A stretch of DNA of 64,000 nt, from contig NZ_LR882982.1 of assembly GCF_904831005.1 (NCBI RefSeq), positions 3,100,001 to 3,164,000 on the forward strand. Direction: 5' to 3'. This DNA comes from Microbacterium hydrocarbonoxydans (GTDB lineage Bacteria > Actinomycetota > Actinomycetes > Actinomycetales > Microbacteriaceae). Of the stretch, positions 28,525 through 37,380 are shown piece by piece (within the stretch, counting starts at the first letter, position 1; the number at the start of each line of letters is the position of its first letter). The notes under the pieces were generated by a model that searched no databases, was not told where the DNA came from, and worked only from the letters and a program-made list of their open reading frames with translations. Both the position numbers and the translations under genes were made by a program.

Positions 28525-28537
28525 TTATTCACGGTCG
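28525..28537 (+). promoter_or_regulatory. TTATTCACGGTCG box upstream of cydA
   Basis: Second copy (12 of 13 bases) of the box found upstream of the cyd regulator, 82 bp before the cydA start. Confidence 0.55.
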
Positions 28538-28619
28538 GCGGCCCATCGGGGGCGGCAGGCCCGTCGTTAGCGTGTCACCCGGGCGCTGGACCACCAGGGC
28601 GCGGAAGAAGGAGTGGCTC

Positions 28620-30035
28620 ATGGAATGGCTCGACCCGCTGGTCCTGTCCCGATGGCAGTTCGGTCTGACGACCGTCTACCACTACCTGTTCGTGCCGCTG
28701 ACGATCGGCATGGCGCTCGTCGCCGCGATCTTCCAGACCGCATGGGTGCGCACCGGCAAGGTGCAGTACCTGCACCTGACCCGGTTCTTCGGCAAGATCT
28801 TCCTGATCAACTTCGCCATGGGCGTCGTGACGGGCATCGTGCAGGAGTTCCAGTTCGGCATGAACTGGTCGGACTACTCGCGCTTCGTCGGTGACGTCTT
28901 CGGCGCTCCGCTCGCCTTCGAGGGACTGCTCGCGTTCTTCTTCGAAGCGACGTTCATCGGCCTCTGGATCTTCGGCTGGGACAAGCTGCCCCAGAAGCTG
29001 CACCTCGCGACGATCTGGTGCGTCTCGATCGGCAGCATCCTGTCGGCGTACTTCATCATCGCCGCGAACGCCTTCATGCAGAATCCGGTCGGCTACGTCT
29101 TCAACCCCGAGACCAATCGCGCCGAGCTGACCGACTTCTGGGCGCTGCTGACGAACCCCGTCGCGCTCGCCGCCTTCCCGCACACGATCTTCGGTGCGCT
29201 GATGTTCGCGGCGGGAGTCGTGATCTCGGTCTCGGCCTGGCACCTCGCCCGCGGGCAGCACTTCGACACCATGCGCATCTCGCTGAAGTTCGGCCTGTGG
29301 GCGATGATCTTCTCAACCGCCGGCGTCGTGCTCACGGGTGACCAGCTGGGACTCGCGATGTACGCCGCGCAGCCGATGAAGATGGCGGCCGCCGAGGCGA
29401 CCTTCAACACGGTGTGCGGGCCGGATGCCTCGTTCAGCCTCTTCACTCTCGGCACCCCCGACGGCAGCTCCGAGCTGTTCTCGATCCGCGTGCCGTACCT
29501 GCTGTCGCTGCTGTCGACGCACACGTTCGACGCGTGCGTGCACGGCATCAACGACCTCAACGCCGAGTACGCCACCACCTTCGCCGACACCGGACTCACC
29601 GAGTTCGCCCCGATCCTCTGGGTCACGTACTGGGCGTTCCGTTGGATGATCGGCCTCGGCATGGCCGCAGCCCTCGTGGCCGTGGTCGGTCTCTGGGTCA
29701 CCCGCAAGAGCGCAAAGAACCCGCCGGCGCCGTGGATGTGGAAGCTCGCGATCTGGTCGTTCCCGCTCGCGCTCGTCGCCAACATCATGGGCTGGGTCTT
29801 CACCGAGATGGGCAGGCAGCCCTGGATCGTGTTCGGGCTCATGACCACGCAGGACGGCGTCTCACCGGGAGTGAGCGGCGTCGAGGTGCTGATCTCGCTG
29901 ATCGCCTTCACCGCGATCTACGCCGCGCTGGCCGTGGTCGAGATCCGACTCATCATCCGTGCCGCCCAGAAGGGTCCGGACACCGAAGAGCAGCCCCACG
30001 ACGAGACGGCCCAGCTGCCGTCGGTCGTCTACTGA
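28620..30035 (+). CDS. cydA: Cytochrome bd ubiquinol/menaquinol oxidase subunit I
   Basis: A 471-residue CydA, the haem-carrying subunit of the high-affinity terminal oxidase, with about nine helices. The start MEWLDPLVLSRWQFGLTT places His in TVYHYLFVPLTIG as a haem ligand, and the GRQPW motif (EMGRQPWIVFG) is present. The Q-loop is of the short type, usual in actinobacteria. The longer open frame starts upstream; ATG at 28620 follows AGAAGGAG. First gene of cydABDC, preceded by the cysteine-rich regulator. Confidence 0.96.
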   Translation: MEWLDPLVLSRWQFGLTTVYHYLFVPLTIGMALVAAIFQTAWVRTGKVQYLHLTRFFGKIFLINFAMGVVTGIVQEFQFGMNWSDYSRFVGDVFGAPLAFEGLLAFFFEATFIGLWIFGWDKLPQKLHLATIWCVSIGSILSAYFIIAANAFMQNPVGYVFNPETNRAELTDFWALLTNPVALAAFPHTIFGALMFAAGVVISVSAWHLARGQHFDTMRISLKFGLWAMIFSTAGVVLTGDQLGLAMYAAQPMKMAAAEATFNTVCGPDASFSLFTLGTPDGSSELFSIRVPYLLSLLSTHTFDACVHGINDLNAEYATTFADTGLTEFAPILWVTYWAFRWMIGLGMAAALVAVVGLWVTRKSAKNPPAPWMWKLAIWSFPLALVANIMGWVFTEMGRQPWIVFGLMTTQDGVSPGVSGVEVLISLIAFTAIYAALAVVEIRLIIRAAQKGPDTEEQPHDETAQLPSVVY

Positions 30036-30049
30036 GAAAGGGATCAGTC

Positions 30050-31072
30050 ATGGAATACATGTGGTTCTGGATCGTCGCCTTCCTCTTCGTCGGCTACTTC
30101 GTACTCGACGGGTTCGACTTCGGCGTGGGCATGTCGCTGCCGTTCCTCGGCAAGAACGACGTCTCGCGTCGCCAGGTCATCAACACGATCGGTCCGGTCT
30201 GGGATCTCAACGAGACCTGGGTCATCGTCGCCGGCGCCTGCCTGTTCGCGTCGTTCCCCGAGTGGTACGCGACGCTGTTCAGCGGCTTCTACCTGCCGCT
30301 GCTGCTCATCCTGCTCGCGCTGATCCTGCGAGGGGTGTCGTTCGAGTACCGGCACCAGCGTGAAGGCGCTGCGTGGAAGCGCGGCTTCGACCGGATGATC
30401 GTGATCGGCTCGGCCGTGCCCGCGCTGCTGTGGGGCGTCGCGTTCGGCAACATCGTGCAGGGCGTGGCCATCGACGAGAACCACATCTACGTCGGCGGGT
30501 TCTTCGCGCTGCTCAACCCGTACTCACTGCTCGTCGGCATCACGACCCTGCTGCTGTTCTTCCTGCACGGCGTGCTGTTCGTCTCGCTCAAGACCGATGG
30601 GCGGGTGCACGCGGATGCTCGTCGCCTGGTCAAGCTCGCCGCGGGACCCACGGTGCTCGCCGCCGCCGGCACCGTGCTCTGGACGATCGGCATCGCCTGG
30701 GATCGCGAATCTCCGCTGACACTGATGGTCATCGGATGCGGGCTCGTCGCGGCTCTCGCCCTGATCGCGTCGGTGCTGTTCTCGATGCGTGGTCGCGACG
30801 GACGCGCCTTCACCGCGGGTGCCGTCACCGTGGCATCCGCAGTCGTGATGCTGTTCGCGGCCCTGTTCCCCTATGTGATGCCCTCGACGATCGACCCGGC
30901 TTTCAGCCTCACGATCGAGAACGCTTCGAGCACGCCGTATACGCTGACGATCATGAGCTGGACCGCCCTGATCGCCCTGCCGCTGGTGCTCGCGTACCAG
31001 ACGTGGACGTATTGGATCTTCCGCAAGCGCGTCACCCGCAGCTCGATCGAGGGGGCTCCGGCGCACGCGTGA
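30050..31072 (+). CDS. cydB: Cytochrome bd oxidase subunit II
   Basis: A 340-residue CydB with about eight helices. The start MEYMWFWIVAFLFVGYFVL leads into LDGFDFGVGM, the family signature, and NTIGPVWDLNETW follows. ATG at 30050, 14 bases after cydA, behind a GAAAGGGAT ribosome site. Forms the membrane oxidase with CydA. An inverted repeat (family B) separates it from cydD. Confidence 0.96.
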   Translation: MEYMWFWIVAFLFVGYFVLDGFDFGVGMSLPFLGKNDVSRRQVINTIGPVWDLNETWVIVAGACLFASFPEWYATLFSGFYLPLLLILLALILRGVSFEYRHQREGAAWKRGFDRMIVIGSAVPALLWGVAFGNIVQGVAIDENHIYVGGFFALLNPYSLLVGITTLLLFFLHGVLFVSLKTDGRVHADARRLVKLAAGPTVLAAAGTVLWTIGIAWDRESPLTLMVIGCGLVAALALIASVLFSMRGRDGRAFTAGAVTVASAVVMLFAALFPYVMPSTIDPAFSLTIENASSTPYTLTIMSWTALIALPLVLAYQTWTYWIFRKRVTRSSIEGAPAHA

Positions 31073-31090
31073 GACACGACTTCACGGACG

Positions 31091-31173
31091 ACGTTTCGTC
31101 TCGCTGCGCTCGCTCGACGACCGAGGGCCGGTCGTTGAGCGAGGACGCGCGGAGCGTGACCGAGACGAAACGC
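31091..31173. repeat. Repeat family B, copy 1 (inverted repeat between cydB and cydD)
   Basis: CGTTTCGTCTCGCTGCGCTC-type left arm (about 31092-31123) pairs with GGTCGTTGAGCGAG and CGAGACGAAACG on the right (31130-31172), with a few unmatched bases. The same element recurs at 34486-34583 downstream of cydC. It could attenuate transcription inside the cyd operon. Confidence 0.75.
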
Positions 31174-31181
31174 GGTGAGGC

Positions 31182-32801
31182 ATGAAGCCGGTCGACATCA
31201 GGCTGCTGCGGTACGCGAGTGCGGCGCGCGGGTTCCTGCTGCTGTCGGGCGCGATCGGTGTCGTGCAGACGGCGGTCACGATCGCGTTCGCCTGGATGCT
31301 CACGGATGCCGTCACCGGCGCGCTCGCCGGGCGTGATGTCACGGCCTCGCTGCTCTGGCTGCTCGGACTCGCGGCCCTGCGGGGCGTGCTGATCGCCGCG
31401 TCGGATGCCGCCGGAACCCGTGCCGCGGCGAAGACCGGGATGCAGCTGCGCGCCGCGCTGATCGCCGCCGTCGCACGCCTCGGGCCCGGCTGGCTCGCAC
31501 AGCGCAATCAGGCAGGTCTCGCGGTGACGGCGGGTCACGGGCTCGAAGCGCTCGACGCCTACTTCGCTCGATACATCCCCCAGCTCGTGCTGACGGTCGT
31601 CGCGACGCCGGTGATCGTCGCGGTCATGTGGTGGCAGGACTGGCCGAGCGGACTGACCGCCATCATCACACTGCCGCTCATCCCGCTCTTCCTGATCCTG
31701 ATCGGCATCGCGACCCGCACGGTGCAGCGCACGCAGTGGCAGACGCTCCAGCGGCTCGCCGCACGGTTCGCCGACACCGTGCAGGGGCTCTCGACGCTGC
31801 GCCTGTTCGGGCGGGAGCGCCGCGCCGCCGCGCAGATCGAGCACACGGCCGACGAGTACCGTCGCGAGACCATGAAGGTGCTGCGCTTCTCGTTCCTGTC
31901 GGGGTTCTCGATGGAGCTGCTCGCGTCGATCGCTGTGGCGCTGATCGCCGTGGCGGTCGGATTCCGCCTGCTGTCGGGCGACCTGTCGCTCGAGGTCGGG
32001 CTCTTCGTGCTGCTGCTCGCGCCCGAGGCTTTTCTGCCGATCCGTCAGGTCGGTGTGCAGTTCCATGCCGCGTCCGAGGGGGTGGCGGCGACGGAGGACG
32101 TGTTCGAGGTGCTCGATGCGGCCGAGCGTCGGCCCGCCGCAGCTCAGCATCCGGTCGGTGATTCTGCGGGATCGCGAACCGCGAGCGCGCGAGACCTCGT
32201 GGTCAGCGACCTGCGCGTGCGTGATCTGCCGCCGGTGTCGTTCACCGCGGTGCCCGGCACCATCACCTTGATCGAGGGGCCGAGCGGCGCCGGCAAGTCG
32301 AGCCTGCTCGCGGCTCTGCGCGGTGCGGTCGAGTTCGAGGGCACCGCCGCGATCGGTGGCATCGACGTGCGGGAGCTGGCTCCCTCCGACTGGCTGGCGT
32401 GGGCGGGGCAGCGGCCGCAGCTGAGCCGGGGGACGGTCGCGGCCAACGTCGCGCTCGGTGAGGCGGCACCGAGTGCCGACCGCATCCGCCGTGCGCTCGA
32501 CGACTCCTGCGCGAACGACGTCGACCCCGCGCTCGAACTCGGTGTGCAGGGGAGTGGGCTTTCGGGCGGTCAGGCGCAGCGCGTCGCGGTCGCCCGCGCG
32601 CTCTACCGGCACGCTGCGCGCCCGGATGCGGTGCTGGCCCTCGATGAGCCGTCGAGCGCGCTCGACGGCGACACGGAGGCGCGGCTCTGGGCCTCATTGC
32701 GGGAGCGGGCGGATGCCGGGGCCACGGTCATCCTCGTCTCGCACCGCCGTTCGGCGCGGGCCATCGCCGACGACGTGGTCGAGCTGGGGGTGCACGCATG
32801 A
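31182..32801 (+). CDS. cydD: Thiol reductant ABC exporter subunit CydD
   Basis: A 539-residue fused ABC exporter half: six membrane helices (about 1-320) and an ATPase domain with Walker A GPSGAGKSS, signature LSGGQAQRVAVARAL and Walker B VLALDEPSSALD. With CydC it exports glutathione, cysteine or similar thiols needed to assemble cytochrome bd. Start ATG 31182 (MKPVDIRLLRYASAARGF). The stop overlaps the cydC start by four bases. Confidence 0.93.
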   Translation: MKPVDIRLLRYASAARGFLLLSGAIGVVQTAVTIAFAWMLTDAVTGALAGRDVTASLLWLLGLAALRGVLIAASDAAGTRAAAKTGMQLRAALIAAVARLGPGWLAQRNQAGLAVTAGHGLEALDAYFARYIPQLVLTVVATPVIVAVMWWQDWPSGLTAIITLPLIPLFLILIGIATRTVQRTQWQTLQRLAARFADTVQGLSTLRLFGRERRAAAQIEHTADEYRRETMKVLRFSFLSGFSMELLASIAVALIAVAVGFRLLSGDLSLEVGLFVLLLAPEAFLPIRQVGVQFHAASEGVAATEDVFEVLDAAERRPAAAQHPVGDSAGSRTASARDLVVSDLRVRDLPPVSFTAVPGTITLIEGPSGAGKSSLLAALRGAVEFEGTAAIGGIDVRELAPSDWLAWAGQRPQLSRGTVAANVALGEAAPSADRIRRALDDSCANDVDPALELGVQGSGLSGGQAQRVAVARALYRHAARPDAVLALDEPSSALDGDTEARLWASLRERADAGATVILVSHRRSARAIADDVVELGVHA

Positions 32802-34468
32802 GCATCAGCGACTCCACGCGCATCCGCGGCATCCTGCGTCTGGCGCAGCCGCCTGTTCGCCGCTTCCTTCCCGGGCTGATCTGGGGGTTCCTGTCGGCGG
32901 GCGCCGCGGTGAGCCTGCTTGCGGTGAGCGGCTGGCTGATCGTCAGCGCGTCGATCGTCGACTCGCTCGTGCCGCTGTCGGTCGCGGTGGTCGGCGTGCG
33001 GTTCTTCGCGGTGACTCGAGCGGTGACGCGGTATCTCGAGCGCCTCAGCGGACACGATGCCGCGCTGCGCCAGCTGGCCTCGACGCGCGCCGACATGGTG
33101 CGACGGCTGACTCCGCTGTCGCCGGCGGGCCTCGGGCGCACCGACCACGGGCGGGTGCTCTCAGCCCTCGTCGACGACGTCGAGAACCTGCAGAACCTGC
33201 CGCTGCGGGTCGTGCAGCCGCTCGCCGTGTCGGGCCTCGTCGCTCTCGGTGCGGTCGGATTCCTCGCGTTCGTCTCGGTGCCGGCGGCGCTCACCCTCGC
33301 AGCCTGCCTCGTGATCGCCGCAGCCGCCGCGATCGGGCTGGGCTGGGTCTTCGGGTCTCGTGCCGAAGCTGCGGTCTCGCGCCGTCGCGGCGACCTCTCT
33401 GCCGCGCTGACCGACTACTTCGGCACGCTCGACGTGTTGCTCGCCTATGGAGCCGAACCACAGGCGCGGGAGCGGGTGCACCAGGCGGATGCCGAGCTGC
33501 GCCGCGCCGTGAGCACAGCGTCACTGGCGCAGGCGATCGCGGCGGGCGTCGTGTCGGCGGTCGCGGGCGCGGCGTCGGTCTGGGCACTGGCTGTCGCGGC
33601 CCCTGGCCTGGCGACCGGGGCGATCGACGGACCCTGGCTCGCCGTGGCCGTGCTCGTTCCCATGGTCGTGTTCGAGGTCTTCGGCGCCGTGCCGATCGCC
33701 GCGGCGTCCTGGCGCAGCGTGCGGTCGAGCGCCGAGCGCATCGTCGACGTGCTTCCCTCTGACGTGCCGGCCGAGCTGCGGTCGGACGACGGTGAGGATG
33801 CGGAGATCATCGGTGTGCCTGCGCTGCGATTGCGCGAGGTGCGGGCGTGGTGGCCGGGCGGAACGCCCGCGCTGCGGGGGGTCGACCTCGACCTGAACCC
33901 GGGGGAGCGCGTGCTGGTCGCCGGTCCGAGCGGTGCGGGCAAGAGCTCGCTCGCGGCCGCGCTCGTCGGATTCCTGCAGGTTGAGGGGGAGTATTCCGTC
34001 GGCGGCGTGGATGCCGCGGTGCTCTCGGGGCCGGCGCTGCGCCGCACGATCGGACTCTGCGAGCAGAGCCCCCAGCTGTTCGATGAGGACATCCGTCAGA
34101 ACCTGCTGTTCGCCCGCGACACCGCGACCGACGACGAACTGCTCGCGGTGCTCGAGCGGGTCGGCCTCGGGTCCTGGGTGCGCGAGCGCGGTGGACTCGA
34201 TGCGCGCGTCGGCGACCGCGGCGGACTCGTGTCGGGCGGTCAGGCGCAGCGGATCGCGCTGGCACGCGCGCTGCTGCGGGGCTTCCCGGTGCTCGTGCTC
34301 GACGAGCCGACGGCCGGCGTCGACCCCGAGGCATCCGATGCGCTGCTGCGCGATCTGCTCGGCGCGACGGAAGAGCAGTCGGTGCTGCTGATCTCGCATG
34401 TCGCCCCGCCCGCAGGAACCGTGGACCGCGTCGTCAGGATCGGAGACGGGCGCACCCTCTCGCCGTGA
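32798..34468 (+). CDS. cydC: Thiol reductant ABC exporter subunit CydC
   Basis: A 556-residue partner of CydD with the same layout: six helices, Walker A GPSGAGKSSLAAAL, signature LVSGGQAQRIALARALL and Walker B VLVLDEPTAGVD. ATG at 32798 overlaps the cydD stop. Last gene of cydABDC, a full set in one operon as in other actinobacteria. Confidence 0.93.
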   Translation: MSISDSTRIRGILRLAQPPVRRFLPGLIWGFLSAGAAVSLLAVSGWLIVSASIVDSLVPLSVAVVGVRFFAVTRAVTRYLERLSGHDAALRQLASTRADMVRRLTPLSPAGLGRTDHGRVLSALVDDVENLQNLPLRVVQPLAVSGLVALGAVGFLAFVSVPAALTLAACLVIAAAAAIGLGWVFGSRAEAAVSRRRGDLSAALTDYFGTLDVLLAYGAEPQARERVHQADAELRRAVSTASLAQAIAAGVVSAVAGAASVWALAVAAPGLATGAIDGPWLAVAVLVPMVVFEVFGAVPIAAASWRSVRSSAERIVDVLPSDVPAELRSDDGEDAEIIGVPALRLREVRAWWPGGTPALRGVDLDLNPGERVLVAGPSGAGKSSLAAALVGFLQVEGEYSVGGVDAAVLSGPALRRTIGLCEQSPQLFDEDIRQNLLFARDTATDDELLAVLERVGLGSWVRERGGLDARVGDRGGLVSGGQAQRIALARALLRGFPVLVLDEPTAGVDPEASDALLRDLLGATEEQSVLLISHVAPPAGTVDRVVRIGDGRTLSP

Positions 34469-34485
34469 GGTGAGGAGAGGCAGGG

Positions 34486-34583
34486 CGCGTTTCGTCTCGC
34501 TTCGCTCGCGGAACGACCGAGTGCGAGCGCAGCGGGGCGTTTCTGGTCGTTGAGCGAGGAGCGCAGCGACGAGACGACACGGC
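34486..34583. repeat. Repeat family B, copy 2 (inverted repeat after cydC)
   Basis: GCGTTTCGTCTCGCTTCGCT at 34487 begins the left arm, GGTCGTTGAGCGAGGAGCGC (about 34545) and GACGAGACGAC the right arm. It lies between the convergent cydC and 34596 genes and may act as a terminator for both. Confidence 0.75.
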
Positions 34584-34595
34584 GTGAGGGTCGGG

Positions 34596-35372
34596 TCAGA
34601 CGCTGAGGTCGGCGCGCGGCTGCATCACGATGCCCTGCGCTTCGAAGACGCGGCGGCGCTCTTCGATGCGGCGGTGCAGCTCGACCTGTGCGTCGTCGAC
34701 GAGCTGCGGGTCGAGGTCGACGGTCGCCGGGTGCGGGTCGCCGTGGTTCGCCTCGATGTAGGCGTCGAGCTCGGGACCCGACGTCCACGAGGTGATGAGG
34801 GCGTACCGCGGGGTCGTGCCGCGATGCCAGACCGCGTGCCAGAAGCGCTGGGTGTCGACGATGATGCGGGATCCCTCGCGCAACGGCAGGCGGATCTCGG
34901 TCGCCGGGTCGAAGCGGTCGGAGCGCAGGAGCAGCAGCGAATCCGTGTCATCGGACAGGTTGTAGTAGCCGCGCACGACCCAGCCGGTGCCGTCTTCGTT
35001 GAGGCGGTTGTTGTCATCCTGGTGCAGGTTGTAGACGGCATCCGCGTACTCGTTGGGCTGCAGTTCGATGACACGGCAGCGGCCGACTCCGGCGCCGGGT
35101 TCGAGAGCGCGACGCTGCAGGGTCGGGGCGATCGAGACCTGCGATTCGATCCACACTCCGTCTTTGTCGGTGCGCGGCGGCGTCTGGTTCCAGAAGCCGT
35201 TGCATTCGATCTCGCCGGCGTAGCTGGACAGCGGGGCGAACCGCGTGACGCCCGACGAGCGCCAGCCGATGTAGGTGAGATCGAGCCACTCGGCGGGATC
35301 GGATGCCTGGTCGTGGTCATCCAGCACCACGTAGCCGGTCTCTGCCAGCGCCTCCGATGTGATGAAGCCCAT
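34596..35372 (-). CDS. Putative 2-oxoglutarate/Fe(II)-type oxygenase, iron-regulated
   Basis: A 258-residue soluble protein. The pattern HQDD (His-x-Asp, in NLHQDDNNRL), then about 60 residues later FWHAVWH and a following TPRYALITSW (Arg) fits the metal and 2-oxoglutarate ligands of a double-stranded beta-helix oxygenase. No named family recognised and substrate unknown. ATG at 35372 lies 50 bp downstream of a DtxR/IdeR-like box, so expression when iron is low is likely, odd for an iron enzyme unless it serves iron acquisition. Confidence 0.5.
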   Translation of the reverse strand: MGFITSEALAETGYVVLDDHDQASDPAEWLDLTYIGWRSSGVTRFAPLSSYAGEIECNGFWNQTPPRTDKDGVWIESQVSIAPTLQRRALEPGAGVGRCRVIELQPNEYADAVYNLHQDDNNRLNEDGTGWVVRGYYNLSDDTDSLLLLRSDRFDPATEIRLPLREGSRIIVDTQRFWHAVWHRGTTPRYALITSWTSGPELDAYIEANHGDPHPATVDLDPQLVDDAQVELHRRIEERRRVFEAQGIVMQPRADLSV

Positions 35373-35422
35373 TGCGTGCCCTCCGTGCCTCGACTCCGCG
35401 GCGCACCCTGCGACGGATGCCT

Positions 35423-35441
35423 TTAGGACAGCCTAACTTGG
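35423..35441. promoter_or_regulatory. Candidate DtxR/IdeR iron box
   Basis: TTAGGACAGCCTAACTTGG matches 14 of 19 positions of the palindromic consensus TTAGGTTAGGCTAACCTAA allowing S at its centre. It stands between the divergent oxygenase-like gene (50 bp away) and the MetE-like gene (58 bp away), so it could serve either or both. Confidence 0.55.
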
Positions 35442-35499
35442 AGGCGCGGCGTTCGTCCGAGAGGCTGCCGGAGAAAACACGCGCCGATAACCTGGATGC

Positions 35500-36546
35500 A
35501 TGACTCAGCCGCAGGGTGCCCTCCTCGTGGGCAGTGTGAACTTCGACGACGCCGAGACCACGATGCGCACCGCCGCCGAACTGCTCGGCCCGCGGCTGCG
35601 CCGCATCCCCGACGGAGAGGTCGGCAAGCGATTCCACTGGATCATGTTCCAGCCCGATGTACTCGGCGAGGCTGACGGCATCGAGCGCATCGGCGACGAA
35701 CCCCTCCCGTTCCGGGCAGGAATCGACGCCCGCCCGCTGCGCATCGCCGACGGGGTGGACGCGGCGAGCATCCGACTCCCTGCGCTCGGATACGCGGATG
35801 CCGCGATCGAGTCGTACGCGATCTTCTCGCGCCTGCGTGACGAGGGCGTCGTGCCTGCCGCGACCCGCTTCCAGGTCTCGCTTCCGACGACGGTCGCGGT
35901 CGTCTCGTCGTTCTTCTTCGGCGATGACCGCGCCGCCATCGATCCGGTCTACACCGCGGCGCTGCTGCGCGAGGTCGACAGCATCCTTGCGGGGATCCCG
36001 CACGGCGACCTCGCGATCCAGTGGGACGTGGCGAGCGAGATGGGAGTGATCGAGGCGGCACCCGCCTTCGGCCGGGTCATGGACGTGTGGTGGGAGGGCG
36101 ACCCGTTCCCCGGGCTCGTCTCGCGCCTCGCGTCGTTCATCGACGCCGTGCCCGCTGACGTCGAGGTCGGAGTGCACCTCTGCTATGGAGACGTCGCCGA
36201 GAAGCACTTCTTCGAGCCGACGGATGCCGCGAACCTCGTGCGCTATGCGAACGCCGTGACCGCGAAATCCGCCCGCGACCTGACCTGGCTGCACCTGCCT
36301 GTGCCGATCGAGCGCGACGACGAGGCGTACTACGCACCGCTCGCCGAGCTCGAGTACGACGGCGAGCTGTATCTCGGACTCGTGCACCGCGAAGACGGCA
36401 CAGCGGGAGCCGAGCGCCGCATCGCCGTGGCCCAGCGCTTCGCGCCCGCGTTCGGCGTCGCGACCGAATGCGGGATCGGCCGGGCCCCCGACGGGACGAC
36501 CGAGGGCATCCTGCGCACGCATGCCGAGGTCGCCGCCGCCTGGTGA
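35500..36546 (+). CDS. MetE C-terminal-like (cobalamin-independent methionine synthase-like) protein
   Basis: A 348-residue protein of the UROD/MetE superfamily. The zinc-site elements of MetE are recognisable: VGVHLCYGD (His and Cys) and ATECGIGR near the end (the second Cys). It lacks the N-terminal half of MetE and could be a methyltransferase using another donor; the substrate is unknown. ATG at 35500. Faces away from the oxygenase-like gene across the iron-box spacer. The tRNA-Ser gene follows 57 bp after its stop. Confidence 0.7.
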   Translation: MTQPQGALLVGSVNFDDAETTMRTAAELLGPRLRRIPDGEVGKRFHWIMFQPDVLGEADGIERIGDEPLPFRAGIDARPLRIADGVDAASIRLPALGYADAAIESYAIFSRLRDEGVVPAATRFQVSLPTTVAVVSSFFFGDDRAAIDPVYTAALLREVDSILAGIPHGDLAIQWDVASEMGVIEAAPAFGRVMDVWWEGDPFPGLVSRLASFIDAVPADVEVGVHLCYGDVAEKHFFEPTDAANLVRYANAVTAKSARDLTWLHLPVPIERDDEAYYAPLAELEYDGELYLGLVHREDGTAGAERRIAVAQRFAPAFGVATECGIGRAPDGTTEGILRTHAEVAAAW

Positions 36547-36603
36547 GCGGAACGCGACTCGCTCGATTCGCGCCGTGGCGCGGGTTGTCGTAAGCTAGTC
36601 CGC

Positions 36604-36694
36604 GGTGACGTGTCCGAGCGGCCGAAGGTGCAACTCTCGAAAAGTTGTGTAGGGTAACCCCCTACCGTGGGTTCAAATCCCACCGTCACCGCCA
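36604..36694 (+). tRNA. tRNA-Ser (anticodon CGA), with encoded CCA
   Basis: Acceptor arms GGTGACG and CGTCACC pair fully; the anticodon stem CAACT/AGTTG encloses loop CTCGAAA, giving anticodon CGA, which reads UCG. A long variable arm (TGTAGGGTAACCCCCTACC) is the class II feature of tRNA-Ser, and the T-loop is GTGGG-TTCAAAT-CCCAC. The discriminator is G and CCA is encoded at 36692-36694. Its 3' end is the insertion target of the element that follows. Confidence 0.97.
36669..36694 (+). repeat. Attachment site, left (attL, within tRNA-Ser)
   Basis: 26-base core covering the T-arm, acceptor 3' strand and CCA of tRNA-Ser; identical to 40564-40589. The base before the core differs between copies. 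Confidence 0.88.
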
Positions 36695-36696
36695 CC

Positions 36697-36744
36697 ACGA
36701 AGGCCCCAAGTCCCCCGTTATGCTGCGGGATTTGGGGCCTTCGT
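36697..36744 (+). terminator. Terminator after tRNA-Ser, supplied by the element
   Basis: 18 bp arms (36697-36714 and 36727-36744; one G-T pair) starting ACGAAGGCCCC, directly after the tRNA. It lies inside the element, so the element brought a replacement terminator. Confidence 0.8.
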
Positions 36745-36764
36745 ACTGTGACCGAACGCTTCGC

Positions 36765-36782
36765 TGACAACGCGGTGACAAC
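36765..36782 (+). repeat. Paired TGACAAC repeats, left end (candidate integrase arm sites)
   Basis: TGACAAC at 36765-36771 and 36776-36782, 11 bp apart and in the same orientation. The right end of the element has the same pair with the same spacing. Confidence 0.6.
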
Positions 36783-36858
36783 AATCGAACTCACCACGGA
36801 CCAGATATCCCAACGAATGTCCGCCGCGTGCTCTAACCTGAGCCCTTAGGGAGGCAGA

Positions 36859-37380
36859 GTGAGCAACATCTTCGAGGGACAGACAGTAGCCGAGATTCGT
36901 CGGCGTGCCCGCAACGATGCAGATGCCACGGCTACCGTCTACTGGCAAGACGGCAGGGTCCCGGTGGATCCGGTCCGCATCGCTCGCGACATGGGGATTC
37001 AGGTCTTCTCCGCTCAACTCGGCGACGACGTCTACGGAATGATCAACGGCACCGACTCCGGTGTCGAGATCTACGTCGATCAGGACAATCCAGAAGTGCG
37101 CCAGCGCTTCACGATCGCGCATGAGATCGGTCACTTCGTCGCGAACGCCAGTTCTTTGGATGGAGAGGTCAACTTCGTCGAGCGAAGGTCTGACAGCGGG
37201 GCAGGGACCTCAGACGAGATCCATGCGAATGAGTTCGCGGCGAGCCTGCTGATGCCCGAGCAACAAGTGCGTGTCGCGCACGAAGGCTCACGTGACGTAT
37301 TCCGCCTCGCGCAGATGTTTGACGTTTCGGTTCCGGCGATGAGGTGGCGGCTGCGCCACCTAGAGCTGCCCGCTAGTTGA
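36859..37380 (+). CDS. ImmA/IrrE family metallopeptidase
   Basis: A 173-residue zinc peptidase of the ImmA/IrrE group, which cleave phage-type repressors after DNA damage. The HEIGH motif is at residues 88-92 and the third ligand lies in NEFAASLLMP about 30 residues later. GTG at 36859 follows a GGGAGGC ribosome site. The XRE repressor normally encoded beside ImmA is missing in this element, so its substrate may be elsewhere. The gene overlaps the next one at a TTGA junction. Confidence 0.88.
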   Translation: MSNIFEGQTVAEIRRRARNDADATATVYWQDGRVPVDPVRIARDMGIQVFSAQLGDDVYGMINGTDSGVEIYVDQDNPEVRQRFTIAHEIGHFVANASSLDGEVNFVERRSDSGAGTSDEIHANEFAASLLMPEQQVRVAHEGSRDVFRLAQMFDVSVPAMRWRLRHLELPAS

